Positions 1-9,691 of a stretch of DNA of 64,000 bases are shown here, in pieces. The stretch is from Lachnospiraceae bacterium. GTDB lineage: Bacteria > Bacillota_A > Clostridia > Lachnospirales > Lachnospiraceae. The notes beneath the pieces are model-generated. The model was not told the DNA's origin. It searched no databases and worked only from the letters and a program-made list of their open reading frames with translations. The stretch spans positions 62,001 to 126,000 of the forward strand of contig JAFUOI010000006.1 in NCBI GenBank assembly GCA_017482005.1, given 5' to 3'. Within the stretch, counting starts at the first letter, position 1. Each line of letters starts with the position of its first letter. Made by a program: the position numbers and the translations under genes.

Positions 1-137
1 CCACTATTTGTCAAACGCATCAGAACACTATACGGCGATGGTTCATACGGGTAACGGTATCGGTCGGAATTTGTATCATCCCGACCGGCTGTTTTTATTT
101 GCAATAGCTTATCCCATGTATTTTCGTTTTCTGTCAT
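1..137 (-). CDS. Class I SAM-dependent methyltransferase, N-terminal part only
   Basis: An open minus-strand frame starts with ATG at 137 and runs off the left edge of the window without a stop, giving about 45 residues. It begins MTENENTWDKLLQIKTAGRD and continues with a DRYRYPYEPSPYSVL stretch, which resembles the N-terminus of small SAM-dependent methyltransferases common in Lachnospiraceae; that match is from memory and the SAM-binding motif itself lies outside the window. The ATG overlaps the stop of the upstream membrane protein (ATGA), so the two are translationally coupled. Its reading frame is too short and truncated to judge further. Confidence 0.6.
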   Translation of the reverse strand, partial: MTENENTWDKLLQIKTAGRDDTNSDRYRYPYEPSPYSVLMRLTNS

Positions 138-475
138 TGTCCGCCCCCAACTATAAAACTCAAACCATACCCCGCCAAAGTACAACCGGTATATACCACT
201 ATCATGCTCACAATACAAACCGTAATCTTCCCTTTGTTTTTTACTTTTTCCCATATGAGCAATACGATTTGACCAATCAGGCAAAGCGCCCAGAAATACC
301 AATATACCATCCATCCCACAACAAGAATCCATTGGAAGGCATCTACACCGTAAATCGGGGTCTGGTCCCCAAAAAATCCTACTACACAGCCTTCATGTGC
401 ACTTATTACTCCGTAGATAAGCAATAGTATGTATGGAAAAAATAATAAGTAGAAACATATTTTTGTCTTTTTCAT
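134..475 (-). CDS. Small integral membrane protein
   Basis: A 113-residue hydrophobic protein that I do not recognise. Three membrane segments are visible: a signal-anchor-like stretch right after MKKTKICFYLL, a second around VDAFQWILVVGWMVYWYFWALCLIGQIVLLIW, split by a few polar residues, and a C-terminal one ending in GGGQ. I chose the ATG at 475 because an AAGAGGG ribosome site lies six bases before it; an ATG at 499 has no comparable site and would add eight residues. It sits 11 bases after the lipoprotein stop at 487 and its own stop overlaps the start of the methyltransferase, so these three genes probably form one transcript. Confidence 0.7.
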   Translation of the reverse strand: MKKTKICFYLLFFPYILLLIYGVISAHEGCVVGFFGDQTPIYGVDAFQWILVVGWMVYWYFWALCLIGQIVLLIWEKVKNKGKITVCIVSMIVVYTGCTLAGYGLSFIVGGGQ

Positions 476-486
476 TGCATGCCCTC

Positions 487-2232
487 TTAATAAATCCATA
501 GCAATCTTTCATTCATATGCATACTGAACCACAACTTCTCAAATCCAAGGGAATCGTCTTTATACGGTGTCAAATAATAATATAGTTCCTTCCCTTTCAA
601 TGTTATTGTCCCGTCAGTCTCAACATACCACAAAACTTCAAGATAGTCATCTTCTGTTTCAAAGTAGCCGGTTCCGTCCTCTGACAACTGCAGAGTAAAT
701 TTCGGGTAATAGACGGTCTCTCCGGATTGTGGATTCACCATCATATACGCATAATAGGTATCCGGTATCTGCTCAAGAAGCGGATCTTTCGCTTCCACCG
801 GATCCAGACTTTCTATATCCATAGCATTCTCCGGATCCGGTTCCACGTCATAATATTCCGCGCTTCCCTCCTGAATAGAATTCTCTTCCGGCACAGGCAT
901 ACCATCCGCTCCGACCATGTAATACTCTGAATCCTGCGCCTGACTGTCATAATTGTCCAAAAGCATATGATTCGGATTAAGCGGCAATACAAAGTGATCG
1001 GAAGATATATACGCCGGTGCAATATTCATATCTCCGATTCTTGTAAGCGCGCCACCGTTTACGTTGTATACGACCAGCATCATCTGTCGGTTTCCGCTTT
1101 CACTTTCCTCACAGAACAGATAAATATAATGGTTTCCATCCGTTGTTTTTACATAGTATGGCTGAAAACCATATGCAAACAGGTCCTCATAATGAAAAGA
1201 ACCTTCAGAATCCGTATAAATTCCAAGCTGCGAATAGAAGCGGTCTGTTTTATTATAAACTCCTGAACAATTCAATTCCTCTAATGTTCCGTCCCCGTCT
1301 AAATCGGTAAAAAAAGAATGATCCAACGGAAGTTCCACCATATACGACTCCGGGACGTTTGTATACTTTTCATGAAACAGTTCCGGATACTCCGCAAAAG
1401 AAACGGTTGCTGACAAACAGCCATTTCCCGGTTCTTCGAGATCTCCGTCTCCAAAATAGAAAGTTACTCCATTATAATCCAGTGTCCAACTGATGCCATC
1501 CTCCGGCGTATTTTTGAAATAGTCCCCTACTACGTTTTCCGAATAACCTTCACCGGCCCAAAGATGGCTATTCAACTCTTTGAGTACAGCTGCAGGAATC
1601 GTTTCCATATCCGTGATGACATCCGCCAAAAGCAATTCCTTCCCTGTCTGCACATCATAGTTACTTCCCTGCAATCCTCTGAAATCTTCAATAAAACCAT
1701 AGTCCGCATAGGAATCGGTCAGGTAACTTAACACGATACTGTCTGCTCTTCTGACTTGCACATCCAACGAGGAAATCTGTGTCTCAAAATTCTCTGCATC
1801 TCCGTCCAACATTCCCATCTCCGTGGCAAAACTTAACATATTGTCTGCCTCCTCTTCCAAGGTACGAGTTTGCATACCTTCTATCTCAGACAATGTGCGA
1901 TTCATTTCCGGATACTTGTCTGCGCCTTCCCAAAAAGTCACATTATTAAACTCACTGATCAGCAATAATTTCTCAAAATCATTGATTCCTTCATATCTCG
2001 CATTACGCGACTCCTGCAAAGACAATATCTGCGGCAACTGAACTACTTCTTCATTTTCGCTTGAAGTATCTTCTTGCAATTCTTCTTTATCATCAATTTC
2101 CACTGTTTCTCTTTCCGATGTATTATCTTCTGCAGTTTCCGGTACGCTTGTCGGTTGTGCACTTTCCTTTCCGCATGCTGCGCATACGCCTATAAAACAT
2201 ATCATCCATATAATCAAAAAAAATTTCTTCAT
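487..2232 (-). CDS. Secreted lipoprotein with DUF3298/RsiV-like domain
   Basis: A 581-residue protein with a lipoprotein signal peptide (MKKFFLIIWMICFIGVCAAC, lipid-modified Cys at 20) followed by an acidic, Ser/Thr/Glu-rich linker to about residue 65. Residues 150-290 carry a pattern such as YDVQTGKELLLADVI that resembles the DUF3298 fold found in RsiV-type extracellular proteins, and a DLDGDGTLEE loop near 305-315 looks like a single EF-hand-type calcium site. The C-terminal third has no recognised domain. It should be anchored on the outer face of the membrane. A CAGAGGG ribosome site precedes the ATG. The molecular role is unknown; a sensing or binding role is only a guess. Confidence 0.75.
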   Translation of the reverse strand: MKKFFLIIWMICFIGVCAACGKESAQPTSVPETAEDNTSERETVEIDDKEELQEDTSSENEEVVQLPQILSLQESRNARYEGINDFEKLLLISEFNNVTFWEGADKYPEMNRTLSEIEGMQTRTLEEEADNMLSFATEMGMLDGDAENFETQISSLDVQVRRADSIVLSYLTDSYADYGFIEDFRGLQGSNYDVQTGKELLLADVITDMETIPAAVLKELNSHLWAGEGYSENVVGDYFKNTPEDGISWTLDYNGVTFYFGDGDLEEPGNGCLSATVSFAEYPELFHEKYTNVPESYMVELPLDHSFFTDLDGDGTLEELNCSGVYNKTDRFYSQLGIYTDSEGSFHYEDLFAYGFQPYYVKTTDGNHYIYLFCEESESGNRQMMLVVYNVNGGALTRIGDMNIAPAYISSDHFVLPLNPNHMLLDNYDSQAQDSEYYMVGADGMPVPEENSIQEGSAEYYDVEPDPENAMDIESLDPVEAKDPLLEQIPDTYYAYMMVNPQSGETVYYPKFTLQLSEDGTGYFETEDDYLEVLWYVETDGTITLKGKELYYYLTPYKDDSLGFEKLWFSMHMNERLLWIY

Positions 2233-2256
2233 TACATCCCTCTGTTTTCTTACAAC

Positions 2257-2285
2257 GTCGTAAGGGAGCCTGAGCTCCCTACGAC
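2257..2285. terminator. Strong hairpin between two minus-strand genes
   Basis: Arms GTCGTAAGGGAGC and GCTCCCTACGAC close a four-base loop with one bulged A. It lies between the end of the 2093-residue surface protein and the lipoprotein gene. A T-rich tract follows only on the plus strand, so for the minus-strand genes it is an imperfect terminator or an mRNA-stabilising hairpin. Confidence 0.55.
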
Positions 2286-2292
2286 AAATTTT

Positions 2293-5200
2293 TTATTTAA
2301 TTTTGGCTTTCTTATGAATTCCTTTTTTCACAAGGAATTTTTTATAAGCTTTTAAAGATTTCTTCGGTACCTTTACCGTTGCATTTTTCGGAGTTCCTTT
2401 AAATGCACTGCTTCCTACTTTTTTACTTGTAAGTTTCGTTGTTTTGATTGTAATATTTTTCAGTTTCTTACAACCATAGAAAGCTGACTTACCGATTTTG
2501 GACACTTTAGACGGAATCGTAACTGTGGTAAGCGCCGTGCACTTATAAAAAGCTTTATCACTTATAGTAGTTACCGCAGATCCGATTTTTAAGGTTTTCA
2601 GTTTACTACATCCCGAAAATGCACCGGCTCCGATTGTCTTTACTTTCTTGTCAATGGTAACGGATGTCAATTTTGTACATCCCGTAAATGCATTCTTTCC
2701 GATGGAAGTTACATTACTTCCGATTGTTACCTTCGTAATCTTTTTATTCTTTTTAAACGCATTTGCTTCGATGGCCGTTACCTTATATACAATACCGTCT
2801 ATTGTAACAGTATTCGGAATGGTAACACTTCCGCTCACCTTACTGTTTGGTTTTTTATACGTCACGGTTCCGTTTTTTGCATCTGACTTGGTAACTTTAT
2901 AACTGACTCCTTTTTTATCCTTGACTGTTTCACCTTTCGGCGCCGGTTTCTTACCTACTGCAGAAAGTACTTCCGTCTTGGTTGCCCCACATACGCTACA
3001 GGTATATGTCTTGATACCTGTTTCGGTCTCTGTCGGCTGTTTTGTCACAACACCTGCATTATAGGTATGGGCTGCAAGATTGCCATATTCAAAGGTTTCT
3101 GCTGTTTTTTCTCCACATTCACAGGACATATAGAATCTTGCTTTCACCTTACAGGTTGCGTTCGATGCTTTGTAGTCATCTGTTGCAACTTTCCGGTCAA
3201 ATACATGAACGTGCGGGATTTCTTCCCAAACAGCAGTGATGATTGTATGCGCCGTAATATCAACCATATCTCCGACAGCCTTTTCCGCACCGCCTACGCT
3301 CCATGCTTTAAACCTCATTCCGGAAGGCGCGGTAAATCCGCATTCCGGAAGTGTATATTCTCCGAGAACTCCGGTTACAGACGCCATCGTTCCGGTGCCG
3401 CCGCCTGCTGCAAAGGATACAATACATGCTCCGACGATTTCCGGTGAATAGACCGTAACATATGCATCTGTCTTTTTGCTGTTTTGCATCGTGTCATAAT
3501 CAACGGTCCATGAAATGTCATTCACTTTTAAGGTAACCGTATCTGCAAGCGTGCAGGTCGTATTCTCCCCGTCCATCTTCAGAGTTGTCTTATAGCGGTA
3601 GGTAGCTCCGGCCTCAATTTCTCCGGATACTTCTCCCCAGTCCTCTCCGTTTTTCTTCTGCCACACACCGTTTGCATCCAAAACTGTTTCGCCCGGCTCT
3701 GTCGTATAAACAAATCCGGAATCCGGAGCAGGCAGATTTTCTCCCACTGTGAGCAGGGACGGAAACTCTCCACAGGTTGCTGCAACATCGCCGATCATAT
3801 ACACCAGCTGCACATCTACATGTGTCAAATCCTCCGATGCCACCGTAATTTCTCTCTCATAAGTTACATGATCTTTTTTGCTGACTCTTAAAATATGAGT
3901 GCCTGCTGCCACGCCATCGAAGAGATACATTATGGCATCACCTTTTTTAATTATCTCGTGTTTTACCTCTCCATCCTGAAGCAGTTGAATAGTATTTTCA
4001 TCACTTCTGCTACCGGAGCTTTCCACATAACCGCTGATTGCAACGCCGCCTACTTCTACAACCGTAACCGTAAACTCCTTGGTTGTTTCCAGATAATTAT
4101 CATCCTCTGCAACAGTTACCTGCACCGTTACTTCTCCTGCCTCAGCTCCGGAGGTAAGGAATCCGGAATTAATCTCACAACCAAGACTTTCCGTTTCCTC
4201 TTTAATACAGTAGTTTGTGGTAACGCCCTCTTCTCCTTCTACTCTGTCCTCCAGATTTATTTTCTTGCCGTTGATACCGACAATGGCATCTCTTACGGTA
4301 ATCGGACGATAAACTTTATTTACGACTAAGGTACCGTACAAAAATCCTTCGGCCGCCTCGTAGTTATCTCCACTGTATACACCGAAGGTAAGCTCATATT
4401 CACCGGCATTTTTTACATATTGCTGTACATATATTTCTCCCATACCGGATTTGTCGGAAGTCGGAAGAGGTACATTAATTTCCTCTCCGGTGTAGTCTAC
4501 CGGTGAAAGCACCGGTATCTCGAAATCGGAAAGCTGTGGCGTTGCCTTTGCAATGTCAAATAAAACCTCCTTCTCTCCGGTAAAATTTCCCTTGAACGCA
4601 ATCTTCAAATAATAGTTTCCGGCATTGGTCTTCACGTTGTCCGTTATCTCATACTCTTCTTCCGAAAATTCATACTCCGAATTATATACTCTCGTAACCG
4701 TCTTGGTCTGTGCCGTTCCGTTATAAGTCAAATCCTCTCCGAGCGTAACCGACACGACAGAAACGCTCCTTGGCTTAATGATAAACTCATCACTTCCTGT
4801 ATAAATGGTATCCCTCGTTTCGTAGGTTACATACACCGTATACTCGCCGGCCTGCGTTGGTTTTGTCCCACTTCTTACATAAGCCTCACCGTTCCATACG
4901 GTTCCTTCATATTCTACCGTCTTATGAATCTCCGTCCCCGGTGATGCAAAAGACACATTCGGAATATAGGTCGTGTCATCATAATTGTAAGTTGCATCAT
5001 TTTGCGTAACCGCAAGCTCTGCGGTCTTCTTTTCTGTTATCGTTACCGTAATCGTTCTTGTCGTTTCGTTATAACCCTCATTTCCCTCAAAAGTCGCACA
5101 AACCGTCACTGTACCTACGGTATCTCCGGATGTCAAGGTACCTCCGGCCGATATTGTACATCCCAAGTCATTGCCTACAAAAGAGAAACTCGGCCGGATA

Positions 5201-8200
5201 CCTGTCTTGTTACCTGTATACGCAAGCTCAACATCATTGCCCCCGCGTATTACACTGAACGATGTTGCCATCTCAACCGAATTTTCTGCCTTTATTACCG
5301 TGAAATAGCTATAAAACGAAGAAAAATTATAATTGCTGCTCTCTTCACAGCGGACAAAAACATATCCTTTATTCTCACCGACATTATAGGTAGAAGTTAC
5401 ATCTATGCTATAATCTACCCCTTCCACCAGTACGGTCTCACCGTGTTTTACCGTAACAGCAGAAGATTCCACAGTGGAAAGATAGGTATATGGCGCTCCG
5501 CTCACCTCTACCGTAGGGGTGATCAGCAAACGTGCCACAGTAAAATCTTTTTCAATTATTCCCTCATAGTTACTCTCTTCATTGGCAGTTACGGCCAAGG
5601 TGTATGTTCCTGCATTCGTTACCGTGTTTCCCGTAACCGTTACATCGCCTGCTGCCAGCAGGTCCTCGCCGCCAAGCACCACAGACTTAACAACCATCGT
5701 CTGCTCCGAGCCGTTATAGGTCAGTTTATCTCCGAGCGTAATCACTGCATCAGAAATATCTCTCTTCACCGGTTCTACGCCCAGTCCCGTATACGTACCT
5801 GCTTTCAAATACTTATACTGCGAAAGGGAAGAAACCAGGTGGTTTCCGTACGGAAGCGTCTTTGCATTTAAACCGTCTCTGTCAGCGTCTGCCACAATTG
5901 CTTCGGATTTTACAAATTTATCACTGCCGCCGACAGCACTCGTGTAACCTTTTGCTGTCATAATCGTGCCATTCAGCACAAAATCATAACACCATGTATA
6001 CAGACCCAAACTTTCTGTTGTATAGGATGAATCGCCTTCTAATGTCAGAGTTCCGCCTGAAAGAGAAGAGCTGTCGCTTGATATGTATAGTCCTATACTG
6101 CTGTCGCCTTTTCCACCGATACCGGTTACCTTGGCGCTTGACCCTTCACTCATGTTCAGAGCCTCTCCGACGTAAATTCCTCTGCTCTCTTCTGCTGCCT
6201 GACCGCCGGTTCCCGTGACCGTAGCACTGCCCGAAACAGAAATCGTATCTCCGGAGATACCATAACTGGAATACCTCTCCGATATTCCGCCGGTTCCTAC
6301 AAGCTTTGCATCATTGCTTATCGTAGCTGTACTGTCGATGCGGACACCATAACTTGAACTTGATGCAGTGCCGCCCGTTCCGGTAACCGTTCCGCCGGAG
6401 AAAGTTAACGTTTTTATGTAAGTTCCATAGGACGTAACATTTATCGTCTCGCTGGACACATGTCCTCCGTTGCCGGTGACAGTACCTCCGGAAATGACCG
6501 CAGTATTCACTTTAACCCCGTAACTGATAGTCTGCACGGTTTCTCCGCCCACTCCGATAAGACTTCCGCCTTCCATCGTAAGCGTTGAAATAACAACTCC
6601 GTTAGGCTCATAATATATTTTATCTGCCAATACACCGGTAGAGGTACCTTTCACCTCACCTCCGGTAAGCGTCATATCTGTTGCATACAATGCTTCACGC
6701 TTATTTGAGACATTCAATGTTCCTCCGGAAATCTTTGCATTATAAAATTTTGCACCGTATGAAGTTCTTTGATCTGTTACAGCAGATACATTTACCGTTC
6801 CTCCGGTCTGCGTATAACCCACTTTCTCTGCTGTATAAGTGCCGTTAAAATAAATACCGAAAGACTCGTAATCTACGGGCTCTGTTGCTACAGCGACAGT
6901 TACTTCAGCAGTATCCGCTACCGTTATCGTTTTACTATTTGCAACATACAAACCATAAATATAATCATCGGTAGCTACGTCATTTGTTTTTGCAGTGACC
7001 TTTGCCGCTCCGGAAAAGCTGCAATCACCGGATGCATAAATACCATAACAATAACCGTTTATCGTATTTCCTCCGGTTGCGGTAACAGTTCCGCCGGTTG
7101 CGGTAATACCACCGCGGATACCATAGCTTTTTTTCACTCTGTGCGAACTGCATTCCCACAACATATCTGCTCCTGTAGCCGTTAAGGAACCGGATGACAC
7201 AGTAATATTGTCACAGTAACATCCATAACTATACTGACTGTCGGATCCCGAAACGATTTCCCCGCATGTTCCTCCGGTGGCAGTTACCGTGGCACCGGAA
7301 ACTTCCAATGAGTTATTTGCCTTAATACCATACGCACTTGCCATAAAAGTGGTGGTTGTAGATCCTTCATAAGATGCCTTACCGCCGACAGCATTTACGG
7401 TTCCTCCGGAAAGTGTTGCATCCGTACAACTGATACCATAACTGATAGGGGACACATAGCCTTCCGCTCCCGCATCTCCGCCGTAGGCGTTTACGGTACC
7501 GCCGGAAACAGTAAGTGTGGTACAGGAAATACCATAGGACTCGTTCTTGCCGGTGCCGCCGGTAGCAGTTACGGTTGCTCCGGCAAAGTCAAAATATAAC
7601 TTAGTAGCATCATTGACCACACTATTTCTTATTCCGTAGGATTTACCCTTGCTTGCTTCTCCGCCGGTGGCATTGAAGGTTCCTTTGTCAAAAACTGACT
7701 CATTCCAAGCAGCACCCTGAACTAAATCCATGCCAACACTATAAGCACCTTCACCACTTACGGTTCCGCCGATAGCATTTACTGTGAAGTTACCATCCAT
7801 ATAGAATCTCGTAGATGCTGCATCTACTGATGTATATATATCTTCATAATTGGAATTGGAAACAGTCTTTATTCCATTCGTTACTTTTATACCGCTGCTT
7901 TGCGTAGTTGCCGGTCCTCCGGTAACCGTTAATGTGTCAGCCGCATCATTTTTGCTTCCGAAAATAAATAAATTGTTTGTATAACCGGTGTCAACATATA
8001 TTCCATAACTTTCTGTTGCATTTGCAGCAGTTATGGTGATGGCATTTTCAGATGCTTTTCCGCTTGTACTTGTGCCTAAAATAATACGCATCGGTTCACT
8101 GTCGGCATAATAAATACCCGCATAGCATCCGTCAGTATATTTATAGCCGCTTCCCTCATACACATAATTATCCAGCACAAGCACCGGAGTACCACTCGAA

Positions 8201-8574
8201 GATATGTATAAAGTTGCCGTTCCTCCTCCGGTACCTTCTACGGAATCACCTGCATATTGCAGAGCTGTTCCGCCCACATATACCGGATTGGCCAGCGGGT
8301 TTACCGCTGCTGCCGTCTCCGGGGTTACCGGTTCCGCTATTACCGGTTCCGTAAACATAAAAAGTTCATCACCGGTATCTTCCGGCATCGGGGATGTATT
8401 ATCGGAAACCGTCATTACATCCTCGGCAGATTCGTTTTCAAAAATTGCATTTGCACTCACCCCGGATTCTGTAACCTGATCTTCTGTCTCTGCATACACC
8501 TGCAGTACATTGACCGGCATCATACCAAGTACCAGTACCAAGCATAGAAATAAACTCCCAATTCTCTTTTTCAC
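2293..8574 (-). CDS. Giant secreted surface protein: beta-helix repeats, Ig-like (MBG) modules, C-terminal BspA-type leucine-rich repeats
   Basis: Using the GTG at 8574 (TAGGAG eight bases upstream; a GTG at 8595 has none) the protein has 2093 residues and a clear signal peptide (about 1-28). Residues roughly 90-930 are a long run of 25-30-residue repeats with SYGI and SGGTVTATGG signatures, predicted to stack as a right-handed beta-helix. Residues about 935-1490 hold several MBG/Ig-like modules (YNG..Q, NAGTY, EVTVTA patterns), followed by a carboxypeptidase-regulatory-like module, an InlB B-type repeat near 1720-1787 and a Cys-rich CECG/CSVCG segment near 1788-1875. The last 200 residues are BspA-type LRR_5 repeats (AFxGCxKLxxVTIxxxVxxIGxxAF). 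No LPXTG motif is present, so it is either released or held non-covalently. Likely an adhesin or matrix-binding protein. Confidence 0.85.
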   Translation of the reverse strand: MKKRIGSLFLCLVLVLGMMPVNVLQVYAETEDQVTESGVSANAIFENESAEDVMTVSDNTSPMPEDTGDELFMFTEPVIAEPVTPETAAAVNPLANPVYVGGTALQYAGDSVEGTGGGTATLYISSSGTPVLVLDNYVYEGSGYKYTDGCYAGIYYADSEPMRIILGTSTSGKASENAITITAANATESYGIYVDTGYTNNLFIFGSKNDAADTLTVTGGPATTQSSGIKVTNGIKTVSNSNYEDIYTSVDAASTRFYMDGNFTVNAIGGTVSGEGAYSVGMDLVQGAAWNESVFDKGTFNATGGEASKGKSYGIRNSVVNDATKLYFDFAGATVTATGGTGKNESYGISCTTLTVSGGTVNAYGGDAGAEGYVSPISYGISCTDATLSGGTVNAVGGKASYEGSTTTTFMASAYGIKANNSLEVSGATVTATGGTCGEIVSGSDSQYSYGCYCDNITVSSGSLTATGADMLWECSSHRVKKSYGIRGGITATGGTVTATGGNTINGYCYGIYASGDCSFSGAAKVTAKTNDVATDDYIYGLYVANSKTITVADTAEVTVAVATEPVDYESFGIYFNGTYTAEKVGYTQTGGTVNVSAVTDQRTSYGAKFYNAKISGGTLNVSNKREALYATDMTLTGGEVKGTSTGVLADKIYYEPNGVVISTLTMEGGSLIGVGGETVQTISYGVKVNTAVISGGTVTGNGGHVSSETINVTSYGTYIKTLTFSGGTVTGTGGTASSSSYGVRIDSTATISNDAKLVGTGGISERYSSYGISGDTISVSGSATVTGTGGQAAEESRGIYVGEALNMSEGSSAKVTGIGGKGDSSIGLYISSDSSSLSGGTLTLEGDSSYTTESLGLYTWCYDFVLNGTIMTAKGYTSAVGGSDKFVKSEAIVADADRDGLNAKTLPYGNHLVSSLSQYKYLKAGTYTGLGVEPVKRDISDAVITLGDKLTYNGSEQTMVVKSVVLGGEDLLAAGDVTVTGNTVTNAGTYTLAVTANEESNYEGIIEKDFTVARLLITPTVEVSGAPYTYLSTVESSAVTVKHGETVLVEGVDYSIDVTSTYNVGENKGYVFVRCEESSNYNFSSFYSYFTVIKAENSVEMATSFSVIRGGNDVELAYTGNKTGIRPSFSFVGNDLGCTISAGGTLTSGDTVGTVTVCATFEGNEGYNETTRTITVTITEKKTAELAVTQNDATYNYDDTTYIPNVSFASPGTEIHKTVEYEGTVWNGEAYVRSGTKPTQAGEYTVYVTYETRDTIYTGSDEFIIKPRSVSVVSVTLGEDLTYNGTAQTKTVTRVYNSEYEFSEEEYEITDNVKTNAGNYYLKIAFKGNFTGEKEVLFDIAKATPQLSDFEIPVLSPVDYTGEEINVPLPTSDKSGMGEIYVQQYVKNAGEYELTFGVYSGDNYEAAEGFLYGTLVVNKVYRPITVRDAIVGINGKKINLEDRVEGEEGVTTNYCIKEETESLGCEINSGFLTSGAEAGEVTVQVTVAEDDNYLETTKEFTVTVVEVGGVAISGYVESSGSRSDENTIQLLQDGEVKHEIIKKGDAIMYLFDGVAAGTHILRVSKKDHVTYEREITVASEDLTHVDVQLVYMIGDVAATCGEFPSLLTVGENLPAPDSGFVYTTEPGETVLDANGVWQKKNGEDWGEVSGEIEAGATYRYKTTLKMDGENTTCTLADTVTLKVNDISWTVDYDTMQNSKKTDAYVTVYSPEIVGACIVSFAAGGGTGTMASVTGVLGEYTLPECGFTAPSGMRFKAWSVGGAEKAVGDMVDITAHTIITAVWEEIPHVHVFDRKVATDDYKASNATCKVKARFYMSCECGEKTAETFEYGNLAAHTYNAGVVTKQPTETETGIKTYTCSVCGATKTEVLSAVGKKPAPKGETVKDKKGVSYKVTKSDAKNGTVTYKKPNSKVSGSVTIPNTVTIDGIVYKVTAIEANAFKKNKKITKVTIGSNVTSIGKNAFTGCTKLTSVTIDKKVKTIGAGAFSGCSKLKTLKIGSAVTTISDKAFYKCTALTTVTIPSKVSKIGKSAFYGCKKLKNITIKTTKLTSKKVGSSAFKGTPKNATVKVPKKSLKAYKKFLVKKGIHKKAKIK

Positions 8575-8621
8575 AATTTTCACTCCTACTACCACTTTTT
8601 ATCTCTTACCTGTTCTGTCTC

Positions 8622-9434
8622 TTATCCTTCAACAACACCACCGCAGTATTCACAACATTTGTTGGCAGTCACTGTCGTCTGTGCACCGCAGTGCGGACAC
8701 ATCACTGCCACTTTAGGAGCCTGCGTTGCTACTTTTTCATCTCTCGCCTGTTGTCTTACATTTTTTAAGACCTCTACGATTTCCTCGCCCATTTTCTTAT
8801 ACTTGCGATATTCCATATCCTGTGTAGGATCAAATCTGCCGCCCGGATTCAAAGAAGGACGACCCGGACGAACAGACGCTGTATTCTGTCTGCTTCCTCC
8901 TTCCACAGTAACATCGGAAGAATTTAAACGAAACCGGATCTCGTCAAAATATGGATTACGTACATGAATGGTCACATAAAAATCATAATCATATTCATAT
9001 CTCGGAGGATTATAGCTGATTTCCTCGCCATCTTTACCCTCACGCATCAGTTCCGTACAATCCTCATCAATATCGAGCATACATCCGGTCACATCCGAAA
9101 AAGATAATACATCCGGATTTGTTTCCTTCACACGGCCGGAATCTGTTACCATGAACAAACCTGCATCCTCATCAATCAGGACTTTCATACCCTCTCCCAG
9201 TGTACGGGTAACGCAAAATTCCTCAACTTTTGCTTTATTTGCTTCTCTGTATTCCAACTGCTCCTCAATCTGGACTACCGTAGAGTGACGACGGTCATCA
9301 AACCATGGCGAAAGCTTTTTTGCACATTCTTTACACAGATTACCATCCTCTAATTTTCTGTTTCCAAGCAGACCAATCTCGCCTCCGCAAACACTACATT
9401 CTTTCTTCTCAAACAGTTTTCCGAAAATTCCCAT
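8622..9434 (-). CDS. DUF4428-type zinc-ribbon protein with C-terminal second zinc ribbon
   Basis: A 270-residue cytoplasmic protein. Residues 13-37 contain CSVCGG and CKEC, the four-Cys zinc knuckle of DUF4428 proteins, followed by an amphipathic helix and a beta-rich middle region (about 75-185) that has the look of a PH-like fold. The last 30 residues have a second zinc ribbon, CPHCGA and CEYCGG. No membrane segment or signal peptide is present. AAAGGAG lies eight bases before the ATG. It stands immediately upstream of the giant surface protein in the same direction with a 47-base gap, so cotranscription is plausible, but no functional link is evident. The biochemical role is unknown. Confidence 0.75.
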   Translation of the reverse strand: MGIFGKLFEKKECSVCGGEIGLLGNRKLEDGNLCKECAKKLSPWFDDRRHSTVVQIEEQLEYREANKAKVEEFCVTRTLGEGMKVLIDEDAGLFMVTDSGRVKETNPDVLSFSDVTGCMLDIDEDCTELMREGKDGEEISYNPPRYEYDYDFYVTIHVRNPYFDEIRFRLNSSDVTVEGGSRQNTASVRPGRPSLNPGGRFDPTQDMEYRKYKKMGEEIVEVLKNVRQQARDEKVATQAPKVAVMCPHCGAQTTVTANKCCEYCGGVVEG

Positions 9435-9473
9435 TTTGAACTCCTTTCACATGTGCTTATTTTTTTAATTCTT

Positions 9474-9492
9474 AACAGCAAATTTTGCTGTT
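9474..9492. promoter_or_regulatory. Perfect 9-1-9 inverted repeat in the divergent spacer
   Basis: AACAGCAAA and TTTGCTGTT flank a single T between the minus-strand zinc-ribbon gene and the plus-strand binding-protein promoter. The geometry suits a dimeric repressor site, but it could equally be a short RNA hairpin in the leader of the minus-strand gene. Confidence 0.4.
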
Positions 9493-9511
9493 TCTTACAA
9501 AGTCCGCTCTG

Positions 9512-9540
9512 TTGACTCAGCCAAAACCTTGTGACATAAT
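9512..9540 (+). promoter_or_regulatory. SigmaA-type promoter for the binding protein/LuxR pair
   Basis: TTGACT at 9512-9517, a 17-base spacer and CATAAT at 9535-9540. It leaves a leader of about 145 bases before the first start codon, which holds the direct repeat at 9617-9657. Confidence 0.6.
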
Positions 9541-9616
9541 ACAAATACAGCACCTAATCTGCCGATGGTATATTATCAATTTTTATGCCGCTCCACACTA
9601 CCCAAAAACATAAAAA

Positions 9617-9657
9617 TGGGTGGGAAATTTAAAAAACAGGGATTTTGGGTGGGAAAT
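9617..9657 (+). repeat. Direct repeat TGGGTGGGAAAT in the leader
   Basis: The 12-base sequence TGGGTGGGAAAT occurs at 9617-9628 and again, unchanged, at 9646-9657. The two copies are 29 bases apart start to start, close to three helical turns, as expected for paired regulator sites. A partial inverse copy (CTACCCA) precedes the first at about 9597. The natural candidate for a binding protein is the LuxR-type sensor encoded downstream, but this is inference. Confidence 0.5.
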
Positions 9658-9691
9658 GATTTTAAAATTGATCTTGAAAGGACACAAAATA

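Noticed and set aside
8..427. Plus-strand open frame of 139 codons
   Set aside because: It lies opposite the small membrane protein and the partial methyltransferase, has no ribosome site and its protein is not domain-like.
5002..5871. Plus-strand open frame of 289 codons inside the giant surface protein
   Set aside because: Antisense shadow of the repeat region; Cys- and Arg-rich, with no start signal.
8574..8622. LPXTG-type sorting signal for the surface proteins
   Set aside because: Neither surface protein ends with LPXTG, a hydrophobic span and a basic tail.
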